A stretch of DNA of 64,000 bases, from assembly GCF_020520425.1 (NCBI RefSeq), contig NC_079489.1, forward strand, positions 15,958,001 to 16,022,000, written 5' to 3'. The number at the start of each line of letters is the position of its first letter. Position 1 is the stretch's first letter. Under the pieces are notes generated by a model. It was not told the origin of the DNA. It made no database searches and worked only from the letters and a program-made list of their open reading frames with translations. Shown in pieces: positions 22,700 to 38,401 of this stretch. Origin of the DNA: Spinacia oleracea (taxonomy: Eukaryota > Streptophyta > Magnoliopsida > Caryophyllales > Amaranthaceae). The position numbers and the translations under genes were made by a program.

Positions 22700-24560
22700 A
22701 TGTTCTGAATAATCGCTTTAAATGTTCTGCATTTGAAACCAAATGTTCTATGTACACATTATACATGTTCTGATTGTTTTATTGTTATTGTTTTCTTGAT
22801 TCTGTTGTGAAAAATATACAATATGCAAGTTGTAAATTGTAAATTGTAAATTGTTTTTGATATTCTAAATTGTTGCATTACATCTTCTGCATATCAGTTT
22901 AAATCTTCTGAGTAATAGTCATTTTTTTTAATAGTTTCTTCTAGTGTTCTGTATAGTTGTTTTTAATTACCTGTGACATTGTTTCTGCTGTTCTGAATTA
23001 TTGCTTTACATGTTCTGCATTTTTAAGCCAATGTTCTATGTAAACATTATACATGTTCTGAATTGTTTTTGTTGTTCTTTTCTAGTTTCTGTTGTGAATA
23101 ATGAACAATATGCAAGTTGTTCTAAATCAAATGTGGTTGTTACTCTTGAAGTAATTCCTATATTAAGTCTTAGGGAAACTAGAGAATGGATTCCATGTTG
23201 CTCTGACGAATCACCATGAATCAGGTGAAATTTCTTACTACTGTTGTAAGGGTTTCATTTTCTAAATAATAATTGCATTTGTTCTTAATTATAATCATAT
23301 ATGTTCTGAATTATAATAGCATATGTTCTGAATATAACAACATGTGTTTTAGACTATGAGCTTACATGTCTCTAAGTGTCTTCTTCCATACTCTAGTTTT
23401 AGGGACATCCGGGGTACGTTTACTTTATTCCCTGTTGCTTATACTTGAACGACTCAGCAAATTTTGAAGAACTTTTAGTTCTCAAATTTTAAGCTGTAAA
23501 ATCCTCCTATTTCTATTTTGATTTGTGGTCAGTGGGTAGTAGCAGTGATGAAGATAATTGATCAGCATATTGGTCTGAGAATCCAGTGCCTCTCGAACCC
23601 CAGTTTATTCCATTTAATCAGTATCTAACTGTTATGTTCGAGCACCAAGTCCCTCTTCCATAGGTTGATAATGTAAGGTAGAGATATGATTTATTTTGTT
23701 GAAAATATGTAATTGCAACCTGTACTTCAGCAGAATTCTTCGTCAAATATGGAACATATGAATTTTCCATGATTTTTTGTTGACGGCGTCATGTTCAGAA
23801 TCATCATTTCTTATATTTTAACTAGTGATACATGTGTTCTAAAATAGCATCGTTTGGAAAACTAAGTTTCAGTTTATCAATATTTTTTAGGGGATCCAAA
23901 ACAAGTAGTTTGCTAACTCCAAATGAATCACAAAATAATTTGACTAATGGCAAGTGTCCTCTGCGGAAGATAAAATAAAAAACGAATGTCATATACTTGA
24001 CAGAAAGAGAGGGTAGGGGGGGACTCTTTCTGCTGAAAGTATGTCGTACTCTAATATACTCTTGCTTTTTTTTTACTTGAAGAAGCATGAGAGCTTATTC
24101 TGCAATTTTGTCATCTATTTAAGAACTCACGTGATTTGTATAATGTATTACTAAACTGCATTTTGAGAGTCATATATGAACTAATACACATCTGTTGGAT
24201 AAGTAAGGTCTAGCTACTTTGTTGCATTTACCCATTGAATGTTGTATCATGCATAATTGGATATAGAAACATAGTAATGTGTGTTTTAGAAATAGCAGTT
24301 GCCACCTGAGATAATGGAATCTGGAAGCAGGAAAAGTCAAGGTCATTTGTCTGCTAAATATAATCAGTGAATTTGATCTCAGTGTGAAATAATTGCATAA
24401 ATAGTAGGAAAACTCAAGGTCATTTGTGTTATAATGAGAATGTATAGGTAAATATCTTTATATTGTGCGTATGTTCTAAATATCGCTGTGTATGTTCTAA
24501 TTATTATTGCATATGTTCTTTTATTATACTATAACGCAAATTCTTGCGTTTTTCTATTTT
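22700..24560. repeat. Dispersed ATGTTCT(G/A) motif region, left half of element 1
   Basis: The word (C)ATGTTCTG(A/C)AT recurs irregularly with AT-rich spacers, for example near 22700-22780, 22980-23060, 23280-23345 and 24470-24520. No intact gene is seen apart from the small coding pieces near the left end. Confidence 0.6.
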
Positions 24561-24606
24561 CTATAGTAGTACTACATGCATTGTTTTCTTGAATATTTTT
24601 CTTTAA

Positions 24607-24676
24607 AGCCTATTAGCTCAAATGGTAGAGAAATGTGCCATTGCACATGGATGTAGGTTCAAATCCTACATAGGTT
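24607..24676 (+). ncRNA. tRNA-like sequence 5
   Basis: 70 nt: acceptor AGCCTAT/ATAGGTT (one G-U pair), D arm slightly damaged (GCTC/GAGA), T arm GTAGG-TTCAAAT-CCTAC, central hairpin ATGTGC-CATT-GCACAT. It faces copy 6 across about 690 bp. Confidence 0.65.
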
Positions 24677-25369
24677 GTATTTCTAGGGATAGGTCCTACT
24701 AGAAAGTTACCCTCCAGCACAAGTTGAACTAAGTGTCTTAAACACCCACCCACGACCCGAGAATTCCAATTCCTTTATGATTTTAGCTTTAAAGCTTAGT
24801 AGTGCAACTCTATCAGCTCTATCAACTTAACTCATCTTATAAATACTTTTTCGCTGTTTGGCCTAGGGCCTCATATGTTGGTAAATAAGGCTCACAATCA
24901 AGCAAAGTTTCAACTACACCTATGAGTAGAGCTAGCAACAAGGACACCCTTGTAGCGGTTTTAAGTCTAATGATTCCTCTGTCATCACCTCTTTGGAATA
25001 TATCGACACCAATTCATGATAATTTAATTTGTTGTCAAATGCTATGAATAAAGGTCTTGAGCAGTTACCTATTTTCTTATCAGACTCTGCCAATGAGGAA
25101 TTATGTTGGTCATACATCTTATCCATCTCAGTCATGCTTCCCTGCTCTTTAGCTAGTTTCTCTACAAACTGCTGCCTTCAGTTCAAGTGTTAGATTTAAT
25201 GTTCTAAAAACTAAGGCTAATGTTCTAAAAACTAAGGCTAATGTTCTGATAATTTATACATATTATATAAAGAAAGTAGAACATATTCAAAAGTAAATAT
25301 AAGTGATTCAAAAGTAAAGAATCATCAAATAGGAGAATTAATTAATATCATAAATGGAATGCAAAGAGT

Positions 25370-25439
25370 TGCCTATGTAGGATTCGAACCTACATCATTG
25401 TGCAATCGCACAAAGCTCTACCAATTGAGCTAATAGGCA
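25370..25439 (-). ncRNA. tRNA-like sequence 6
   Basis: 70 nt on the minus strand: acceptor TGCCTAT/ATAGGCA (both outer bases changed relative to copy 1), D arm GCTC/GAGC, T arm GTAGG-TTCGAAT-CCTAC, central hairpin TTGTGC-GATT-GCACAA. Box A and box B are near consensus. Confidence 0.7.
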
Positions 25440-25735
25440 TTGTCCCAAAACATCAAGCATTGATGACCATTACTTGCAACAACACCACACACACAAAACT
25501 TCTAGAAGCAACCAAACAGAGCAGAACCGCTGCCCACCCCAGACTGACCTGCAACAACCCTCCCACAAAAGAAATAGCTTGCACCAGCAGCAATGCAACC
25601 ACTTAAGACCAACACCAATATATGCAACAACTATACTAGCCCATAATGTTGCACATGAAAACACAACATAGCTAGCCTGACCCAAATTGTCATCAAAACA
25701 GGCAAAAAATCAGACACAAAACACATTCAGGAACA
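25440..25735. repeat. Repeat arm homologous to 19976-20720
   Basis: Lies outside tRNA-like copy 6 exactly as 19976-20720 lies outside copy 4, and shares a long ordered series of words with it. Overlapping open frames on both strands (25400-25685) are incidental. Confidence 0.7.
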
Positions 25736-28320
25736 TATTAGATACATGAAGAGAACATTGGAACTTAACTTTCTAGTTTCAGAACATCTTGTTATGAGAT
25801 TTAGAACATAAATATCCATAAATAATAGCTTCTCTACATGAAGTGAACAATATAAATTATGTTCTAAAAGGTGAAACTTAATGTTCTTAAGGTGAGCCTT
25901 CATGTTCTAAAGAATTGAGATGATGAAATATTACCCAATATTTGAAAGGATGTCAGCTAAAAGTGTATTTTCGACAATTGGACTACAAATATGGACTTCG
26001 ACACTGGTGTTTTATCTCTTTATAAACTTAGTAATACGTAGTAAAAATTTATGTTCTAAAAGGTGAAACTTAATGTTCTAATAAGAGAAGTTATATGTTC
26101 TAAAAGTGAAGCTACATGTTCTATACATTATTCCTATATGTTCTAAGCAGTTAAGCTACATGTTCTAAGTCGTTAAGCTATATGTTCTACAAAGCAATGT
26201 ACACACCAGTAAGAAAGGCAATAGACTAAAAAACTTATCCTTCTACTTTACCCAATATATTCTACCAATATATCTTTTGATGTACCTTCTCTGTATTCTA
26301 CCGTGTATTAAAATATGGCATGTTCAAAACTCTTCACATAGTTTATGAAAAAACTAAATTACGAAACTAAGATCCATATATATATTTGTTATATAAAACA
26401 TCGAGTCTCTTTGCAGTCTTCCCAACCCCTACTCCTATCCCCTACCCTACTCTCAAAACCTCCCCTGCTCTACCATATGTTACGTCTAGTCAAATAAGAT
26501 GTGAAAGATTCTACTTGAATGATTCATATATAAGTGGATAGAGGAATGAGAACTTACACATATCTCATAAGTGGACCACGTTGAATGAATGGTTTGTTAA
26601 GTCGGAACACGAGCCACAACTAGTTTTAACCATTGCCAAGATCCAAAAGACAGACACTATGAGCCATTAAATATATTTGTTCTAAACCGTATCATTTTCT
26701 TAATTTAACTTTCATGTTCTAAATTCATTATGCCATATAATGTTAAGTGTAGTCCAGTCACCCCAATCCAGTCACTCCAGCTCAAACCTCCCCTACTGTA
26801 GTAAATGGTAAGTGTAGTCAAATAACATCTATATCTACCAATATTACTTATGTTCTAATCATCAAACAATTTTGTTCTAAACAGTAAGCTTTCATGTTCT
26901 ACATTCCTAATTTTCATGTTCTAAAGTATTGAGAGTACAAAATTTTACCAAATATTGCGCATGATGTCCTTTATAAGTGATGGCATGGAAATTTTCTTCG
27001 TTGTTTTGGCGCGTTTATTCTCATTTCCTCTGTTCAAAAATTCGGAACATATAACTATTACTCTTAGAACATCATAAAATATCGAAAATTAGAAGAAGAA
27101 AAAAAGAGTAAAATTCTCAATTCTCAAATTAACTCAAAAATTCAGAATTTAAATTCTTATAAAAAATAATTATCCTAATACACTAAAAAGAAGAGAATAT
27201 CCAACTTATCAGCTAGTTATAATCAATGTCCAACAACGTCATAATGTAGCATAAGCCTTTTCCAATTTCCCTTATTAGGCTTAGAAGCATACTTTGAAAA
27301 TCTATAAATCCCGACAAGTGTGGGCAGCTAACTATGCAAAGAAACATAGATGAAAATCCAGACCATATACTTCGTATAAACCTTTAAAACGTATGCAATA
27401 ATGATTAGAACATCTGCAATAATAACTAGAACATATTCAATAATAATTAGAACTTATGCAATTATAATTAGAACATATGCAATAATAATTAGAACATATG
27501 CAATGATACTTTAGTACATAACCAAGATTAGGACTAGACTCTAAAACTTTAATATCAACTGAGTCCATAACCAACCTATGGCATGAACCAACTGATTATG
27601 AGTTGATCCATTAATTTCCAGAGTTGAACTACCTCAGCTTAGAGGTTAACTGGAAACCGCCCTAACCGGGCTTGTCCCTGTCCCATGGCAACCTCTAAAA
27701 TCAACATATTATGACAAGCATTTCCTAACATAGAGTAGTAAAAATACTCTGTTCTAAAAAATGAGTTAGTTGTTCAAAGCTGGAACTTTTTGTTCAAAGC
27801 TTATAAAAGTGTGTGCTATAGCATACCTACTTTCAAAACAAAGGAACATGCCAACAACTAAATTTTCAATTCAACCATATGACACCTTCCTAAACTGAGC
27901 TCTGGAACACCTTCTAGTGTACTGAATATTAGATGCAGGTCATGAAAGAACTTCTCTTATTCCATTTTACTCTATATGTGTCCCCGAGGCAAGCAATGCA
28001 CTGTTATAAATCAAAGTAGGAGTTATACTAAGCTAAACTACACAACTACAGCCCCAAGGGAGCCTTTTGTGTCTTCAAATTCAATGTAACAAATGGAGAG
28101 GAACAAAAGTGAAATCTCTGAACCAACAGTTACACTCAAAGCTCACAATAAGATAAGTTACGAAGCCAGTAGTTACTAAACTATTCAATGAATGTGTAAA
28201 ATTATAGTTCAGAACACGTGCACTTATTGTTCAGAACATATGCAAATATAGTTCAGAACATATGCAATTATAGTGAAGATAAAAATTCAGAACATATAAC
28301 TACTAGTTTTAGAGCATCAT
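25736..28320. repeat. Dispersed TGTTCTAAA / TTAGAACAT region, right half of element 1
   Basis: Many copies of ATGTTCTAAA, and in the last third the inverse AGAACATATGCAATAATA, in AT-rich DNA. Motif orientation switches at about 27 kb, so the two halves face each other. No coding sequence is seen. Confidence 0.6.
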
Positions 28321-29114
28321 AAGATCGAAAAAATATCTTATAATTCTCAAATTAATTCAGAAAATCAGAAATTAAATTCTTATAAAATACTGAAAATTCA
28401 TATCGGAACATCCACAATTGCAACAAACATCAAATATAGGGAACATAAATTCGCAAAATCGCTAGAAACATCCACAAATCTGCAGACCAAATAATTACAA
28501 AAATAAATTCCGAAAAATTCCGAAAATAATTACAAAAACTTCGCTAAAATTAAAGCACTGAATACTTACTCTCGTGGATCTTCTGGATATTTTGCTGGTT
28601 TTTTAGTATTTGTTTTTGCTGAAAATCAAAATTTAACAAAGATAACTTCAATTAATGTATAAAAATAAAGAAAATAGTTCTAATTAGGTTAAAAATTTGA
28701 GTATTTTGCTTACCTTTGTCATTCATATTGTTTTTCTGCTCTATTCATCTTCAATTGAACAAATTAGGTTAAAATTAGGGAAAATTGTAGATGGAGAGAA
28801 GAAATATAGAACAATTGTGTCGAGTTTACCTTACAACGACGACGAAGGAGATTGATCAGCTGTTGTTGGAGATTTGATGGCGGTTTTGTCGAGAGGAGAG
28901 AGAAAATGGCGAATCGCGAGTTGTGAGAGAGAGAAAGTGAAGAGGGAGGTTTTAGAGAGAGAAAGTGAGTGGGGTTTAATGAAAGAAACGTGGTTTGTAA
29001 CTGGGAGGGTGGATGGTTTTCTCATCTTTTAATCCTAGCCATTAGATTGAATCTAATCCTACGGATTAGATTCATTCTCATCATATAAGGATGTATTTTC
29101 ACGTGATCTCTCCC

Positions 29115-29118
29115 CTAT
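29115..29118. other. TATA junction between elements 1 and 2
   Basis: The four bases TATA separate the last base of element 1 (…CTCTCCCC) from the first of element 2 (GGGGAGGGATC…), giving a palindromic junction. It fits a shared TA-type target. Confidence 0.5.
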
Positions 29119-32854
<3,736 letters not shown>

Positions 32855-32865
32855 ATATACATATA

Positions 32866-34239
32866 TGAAGTAAATAGTGCCCTTGGTCCAAGTATGCATA
32901 TAATATTAAGTCTAATAAATGCGGTTCAGTATTAATTAACAAGTTAATAATTCAGTGAGATCAAGTGAGCTGAATGTCTAGCTAGAGGCCGCTTCATTTC
33001 AAGTGGAATTAATTATATTAATCCACAGCTTACTCTTGACTGAACCCGTAGGGTCACACAAATAGTACGTAAACGGATCAAGTATTTAATGGCATTAAAT
33101 ACTCCATCTATGGATATTCGGAATCGACGGATCTTGGTTTTAGTGGGAGCTGACATCGTCACAAGCAAGAAATGAATACTCCGGAAACGATGATATTGCC
33201 GGAAACGGAAATATGGATCGTATCGGAAATATAAATATTATCCAAGTCGTAGATGTTGCCGGAAACGGAAACATGGTACGTATCGGAAAATATTAATGGA
33301 AATGGAAATGTTGTCAGAATCGGAAATATTGCCGGAAACGGAAATATTGTCTGAATCGGAAATATTATCGGAATCGGAAAATAATTCCGGAAACGGAAAT
33401 ATTAAATATTTGTTCGAAACGGAAATTAATTCCGGAATCGGAAATGTTAAATATTGTTCGTATCGGAAATGAAATCCGGAATCGGGAAATTAATCGAAAG
33501 CGCGTCGTACGAATTAGCATCGGACGAGCTTGCTAGACGAAGGCCCAGCACGAAGCCAGGCCCACGTCCAGCAAGAGAAACGCGCACCACAACGCACCAG
33601 CCAAGGCTGCGCCAGGCCCACCGCAAGGCAGGCCCAGCGCGCGCCAAGGCTGCGGCAGTGTGTGGGCCTCGTGGCAGTGGGCTGCGAGTGCCCGTGGGCT
33701 GCGCGCGCGCGCATGGCGCCCCTCGTGGGTTGCTGTGCGTGCTTGTGTGTGTTTGTGTTCACATACGAAACCTAAAGCGTATAGGATTCATTTAATGATT
33801 AAATTCCTAATCCTAAAAGATAAATTAATTAAATAAGAGTTCTACTAGGATTCTAATTTAATTAATTCGTATCCTAGTAGGATTCCAATTCTCTTTCCAT
33901 ACCCCTATAAATATGTGGCATGGGTTCACAATTTATAACGAGTTTGTGAAGTATTCAAAGTGATTTTTGAGAGCAAAAATTCAGTCACATTCTTGCCCAT
34001 AATTGCCGAAAAATTATATTACCTTAAGGGCGATTCTAGTTGGTCAATCTTAAGGCGGATCCGGATGTGCTGTGGACTATCTACGGAGGGACGACACTTG
34101 GAGTCCTAAAAACTTGTTCTTGTTCGGTTCGGGCGCAGCTAGGGAGGGCACGCTACATAGTGTATGCACCTAAATTATGCTATATGATTATGTGTAAATA
34201 ATATGTTTCCTGGCTTTATGGTTTTTCCGCATGATTTAT

Positions 34240-34242
<3 letters not shown>
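32866..34242 (+). mobile_element. LTR-retrotransposon LTR, solitary and 3' truncated
   Basis: The sequence has LTR character: a long non-coding stretch with a run of CGGAAA(C/T)GGAAAT-type words (33180-33490), a GC-rich segment (33540-33730), a TATAAATATGTGG-type signal near 33907, and a downstream leader. I recognise this type from plant genomes, probably a copia-type LTR, from memory only. The start is taken as TGAAGTAAAT. The 3' end runs into (TA)n, and no primer-binding site or internal domain follows. Confidence 0.55.

Positions 34243-34308
<66 letters not shown>
34243..34308. repeat. (TA)n(GA)n compound microsatellite
   Basis: About 34 bp of TA followed by about 32 bp of GA repeat, at the broken end of the LTR. 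Confidence 0.95.
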
Positions 34309-34311
<3 letters not shown>

Positions 34312-35843
34312 CTTAAGTTTTGTGGTAGTTTTTAGCTACATTAGGTCTAAATTCAACAACAATCATTGCAAGTGATTTTTTATGTTTCTTTTGTGTAATT
34401 ATTACTTGTTTTTGGTGAAATTTGGAGTTCGTATTGTAACAGCTCTGATTTTAAGCAATTCTTAATATGATATTAAGAGTAAATCTCGTCTTAAACGTGT
34501 CATTAGAATTTCTCCTAAACCTAATTTGAAATTAAGATCTTGAAATTTTATTAAACTGGTAAATGAATTTGAGATTTTCATTAGTATACTTAAGTTAGTT
34601 TTCGAATTGATTATCAAGTTTTACCTTGAGATAGATTTCTCAAAAAAAGAAAAATTCATTTGTTTTAAGAGTTTATATTTTATTTATTTCTAAATTAATT
34701 TACTTAAACTAAACAGTTTTAATGGAATTAGGATTTCTACTCTAAGTCAAATTAGTGATAATATATTATTTTCATTTTCGTATTTTTTCTTAGTTCAAAG
34801 AATATTTTCCAACTTAAATTCATCTAAGCTTATTCAAGTTGAATTAACTTAATCAAATATTCTTTTGCTTAATGTCACATTCCCCTTGTTTGAGAAATGA
34901 ATCCTCATTAGTAAACCATCAAACTATTTCTAAAATTCTATTTCAAAAAAAAAACCATTAGCTGGAAAAATGAAAACAAAACCCTCACTTCCTCTCTCTC
35001 TCCTCAAACCGTGCTCTTCTTCCTCCCCCTCCTCTTGACTCGACTCTCTCTCTCCTCCTCACTCCACTGCAACACCCCACCACACCGCGCCACTCTCCAC
35101 CTCCCCTTTTCGTCGGTTGTCGTTGATGCGGTTGTTGTTGAGTTGTTGTGTGGATTCAGGCTGCTTTTCCAACCTTTTCCCCTCTCTCATCCGAGCTGCG
35201 TGATGCCGCCGCCGGTGGTGGCTGCAAAAACCACCCTCATCTTGACCCTCTCTTTAATCGGTAAAATTACTTAAACTCTTTGGTCTATTATACTCAATTA
35301 AAAACCCCAAAATTGAAGAAACCCTAACTTCCTTCTTTGATTTTCTCCCTCTTATTGCGGCGCACCGACCCTCCCACAGCCGCCTTCCCTTCGCTGTTGC
35401 ATGCGGTGACTCTGCTCCTCAGCCGCCACCGCTGATGTTGTTGTTGTTGTTCCCGATCCTGTTGTTGCTGCTCTTTGTTGTGTTGTTGCTGATCCTTGTT
35501 GATTTGTTGCACCTTGACTCCTATTTTCTAAGGGTATAATTCAATCTCTAATTATAGCTCATTTAGTTCTTCTAATTTAGTTTAATTATATTTTATTTAT
35601 TTATTTTAGTTTAATTATCCTGGTTTAAATGTAGAAGCTTTATAGAATTGAGTTTTAATTGGTTTTTTTTTTAGTATGATATTCAAGGAATGATTTCAAA
35701 TTATTGAATTCAAACAAATTTCATTATGTTGTCAAGCAATATAAATTCATTATTTCATTTCCAAAAAGGTTTCTCTTAAAAGAAAATATAATTAATGTTT
35801 TATAGTTTGAGCATATTAATTTTTGGTATGCTTATAAATACTA

Positions 35844-36153
35844 CTCCCACCGTCCCTTAATACTTGACCTGTTTTCCTTATCGGGTCGTCCCTTAATACT
35901 TGACCTGTTTCTAAAATTGAAAATATTTAACAATATTATATTATTTCTCACTCCCCTCATATTAATCCACCTACTCCCTACTCCATACAAAAAATAATAA
36001 AAAATTCTACCCATACTCTACCCCTTTACACATTTCCCCACTAACTACGTACATTAAAATAATACCCCACTATCTATTAAACTAATAAGTCAATTCAAGT
36101 CCCTTAAACTCTGTGCCGGTCAAACCGGGTCGAGTATTAAGGGACGGAGAGAG
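35844..36153. mobile_element. Stowaway-type MITE, copy 3
   Basis: TA-flanked, with inverted ends CTCCCACCGTCCCTTAATAC and CTCTCTCCGTCCCTTAATAC. The first 30 bp is partly duplicated (CGTCCCTTAATACTTGACCT occurs twice near the left end). Confidence 0.85.
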
Positions 36154-38040
36154 TATTTTATATAAATAATTTTTATTGGGATATATAGTTTTCAATTAAA
36201 AATGTTTTGTTTATAAGTTTGATTCGATTTTCTTTAAAATAAGTAGGTGCCATGTTAATTTCTAAAATAAGTTTACCAAGTTTATGTTTAGTTTAGAATA
36301 AAATTTGAAAGGTTTATTAGTCAGATTTTGAAGAGTTCAATTTAGTTATAATTCGATTAAAGTGAATGGTTTATTGATTAGATACTTTGTTGTTGGGGTG
36401 TATTATTGGAGGTCGTTGAATTATGGATTTCTGCGGAGGTTGATGATCGAAATGTATAGTTATTGGAGTTTATATCGAAGGTACACATCGTCCAACCAAC
36501 TTCAATGTTTGAAAATATATCTTGTGTTTAAGTATTATGTATATATGTAATGTATAGATTGAATGTTGTTTTGCAAATTGAATGTTATTTTGCGAATTAA
36601 ATTGTGTTTTGCAAAACTGAATTGTATTTGCGAATTGATTTGTTCTTTGCAAATAGAATTGGATTGTAATGCTTTCAAGAATCATGCATGATTCTTTTAA
36701 ACAAATGTTTGTGTCAATGAGAACCCAAATGAGTGATGGTTTGAGTTGAGGCATTGAACGGCTAGAGAATTGAGTTCATTGAGTATCTTGAGGTCGAACT
36801 TGGAAATCGTGAGATATGTGCAAGAGTCAAAAGGTTAAGGAGTGTTAATTAAGAGTTAATCATAAGTGAAAACGTTAATGATCAGGTAAAAGTCCTTGCA
36901 TAATGGAAGTAGTCATACTCGAGGCTCTAAGGAGTTAAGGTCTTAATATTAAATCGTACAAGAGTTGTTTTGTAATAAGATCAAGTGCAATCAAGGTTAT
37001 AGTTCACTAAGTTCAAAAACGATTTGTTTTCAAAGAAAGTCTAATTTTGATTTAATTGGGTCATACTTGCCTTGAAATTCTTAAAAGACGCTTGTTTTCT
37101 TAATCAAGGATTAATAATAAAAAGAAGAGTTTCTAACATGGAGTATGAGAAGTTCTAAACTATTTGAATAAAACAAAATCGAGTTTTAAATGTATCTTTA
37201 GCGAGTTATTTCAAGGGTTTATAATAATTCCTTACAAGCAATCTTATTTTGAAATTTTGTTAAATCGCATGGTTTTCCTTAATTTATGAATTATGAAATT
37301 TAACTAGTTTTGGAAAACGTTTAAGTGTTTTAATGAACTTAAAAGTTGGAAGGGTTATAACGAAAGAAATTTTCAGTTTTGTTTTGATTTCTTTAAATGA
37401 CAATAGTTTGCAAATAAAGAAATCATTAACAAGTTTTAAAAAGAGTTTATTAAAGAATAAAGATATACTTTAAAATAAATAATTAAGTTTTCATATTTTT
37501 ATAACCTAATAGGTTGAAATATATCGAGAGGACATTTCAATGAATAATAAAGATTATGTTTGAGTAATTATATTTTATGTAAATGTTTATAAAATACATT
37601 TCAGGCACACTAAGCTAGTTAAATAATGAATGCGGATTCGAGAAAAGTATAGCCTATTGATAACCTTGGGATCTTAAATGAGTGTCACTCACTAGCAGTC
37701 AATTATTAATCAATGGTCTAAGAGTATAACTAGGGTAAAGAGTGATTCTAAGTTAAAAGGGAGCAGTTGAGAAGAGTGTCCAAATTTTAATTAGATCATT
37801 ACAGTTTGATTAAGAGTAAGAGAAAGTGTGAGCAAGTCTTGAGATTGATATTTAATTTGGTTGAGGATTTATTCTGAGAAATAAAGTGAGTTGAGATATG
37901 ATGAGAATGAAGCTAATACATGAGTATGGGAATGCGAATGATATTTGAGAATGAAATTGCATAAATTGGTAATAAAATGCTTAAGTAGGGGAAAGTAGCC
38001 GTGTATGTGTTGCATAGTGCTCACATGCGTCGGTGATGAA

Positions 38041-38255
38041 AAACACTTAAAGCGAGTGCTACAATCGTAGACTCGTAGTTCGGCGGGATAGACCCGTTAA
38101 AGCGGCTTGGCCGTAAAGCGAGTGCTACAAAAGTAGACTCGTAGAAGCGGGATAGACCCGTAGTTCGGCGGGATAGACCCATTAAAGCGGCTTGGCCGTA
38201 AAGCGAGTGCTACAAAAGTAGACTCGTAGAAGCGGGATAGACCGTAGTTAGGGAC
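38041..38255 (+). repeat. Tandem block with AAAGCGAGTGCTACAA and CGGGATAGACCC
   Basis: About 2.5 copies of a 90-100-bp unit (AAAGCGAGTGCTACAA…GTAGACTCGTAG…GCGGGATAGACC…AAAGCGGCTTGGCCG) near the 3' part of LTR A. Confidence 0.85.
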
Positions 38256-38401
38256 ATGTCCTAGTTAAGTCTTGCAAGCGTATGTTTATCAGGAGGGTGA
38301 CGACCCCCAGCAAATAGAGACAGTTGGTTGAATAACCCCTCTCTATTCGTGTTCACTTTCCCCAACAGTAAGCTAATATGTTGTGACTGTGTAAGCTATT
38401 A

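Larger units (their letters stand above)
21884..29114. mobile_element. TA-anchored TIR element 1, decayed, possibly Mutator/FAR1-like
   Basis: The left end is GAGAGGAAGGCTCATGTGAG then AACACC and TGTGAGAACAC. The right end, inverted, is GGGGAGAGATCACGTG with related words. Each end, read inward, has a CT-rich leader and splice-donor-like sites. Small coding pieces appear at both ends. On + at 22620 there is an ATG exon (MESKVHHSSSSSLKESS), then 23100-23219 with LRETREWIPCCSDES, reminiscent of N-terminal regions of FAR1/MULE-type proteins. On - near 28735-28562 a two-exon start reads MNDKAK/TNTKKPAKYPEDPR. Convergent genes from both ends recall MuDR. tRNA-like copies 5 and 6 lie inside. The superfamily assignment is inference. 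Confidence 0.5.
34435..38401 (+). mobile_element. Long Ty3/gypsy-type LTR (LTR A), interrupted by LTR B
   Basis: Starts TGTAACAGCTCTGATTTTAA, followed by U3-like AT-rich sequence, a CT-rich leader-like zone (34980-35140), then intron-like AT-rich DNA and a tandem block near 38041-38250. The same order recurs in LTR B, which begins at 38402, so B appears inserted in A. The 34980-35520 open frames are low-complexity. The class (Tekay/Del-like, with long LTRs) is inferred from length and layout. Confidence 0.5.

Noticed and set aside
33447..33795. GC-rich overlapping open frames on both strands
   Set aside because: They lie inside an LTR (GC-rich U3/R segment), overlap on opposite strands and show no family resemblance.
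35011..35512. Possible small genes in a CT-rich zone
   Set aside because: Low-complexity CT and CAA/TTG repeats within LTR A. No domain is seen and the frames lie on both strands.
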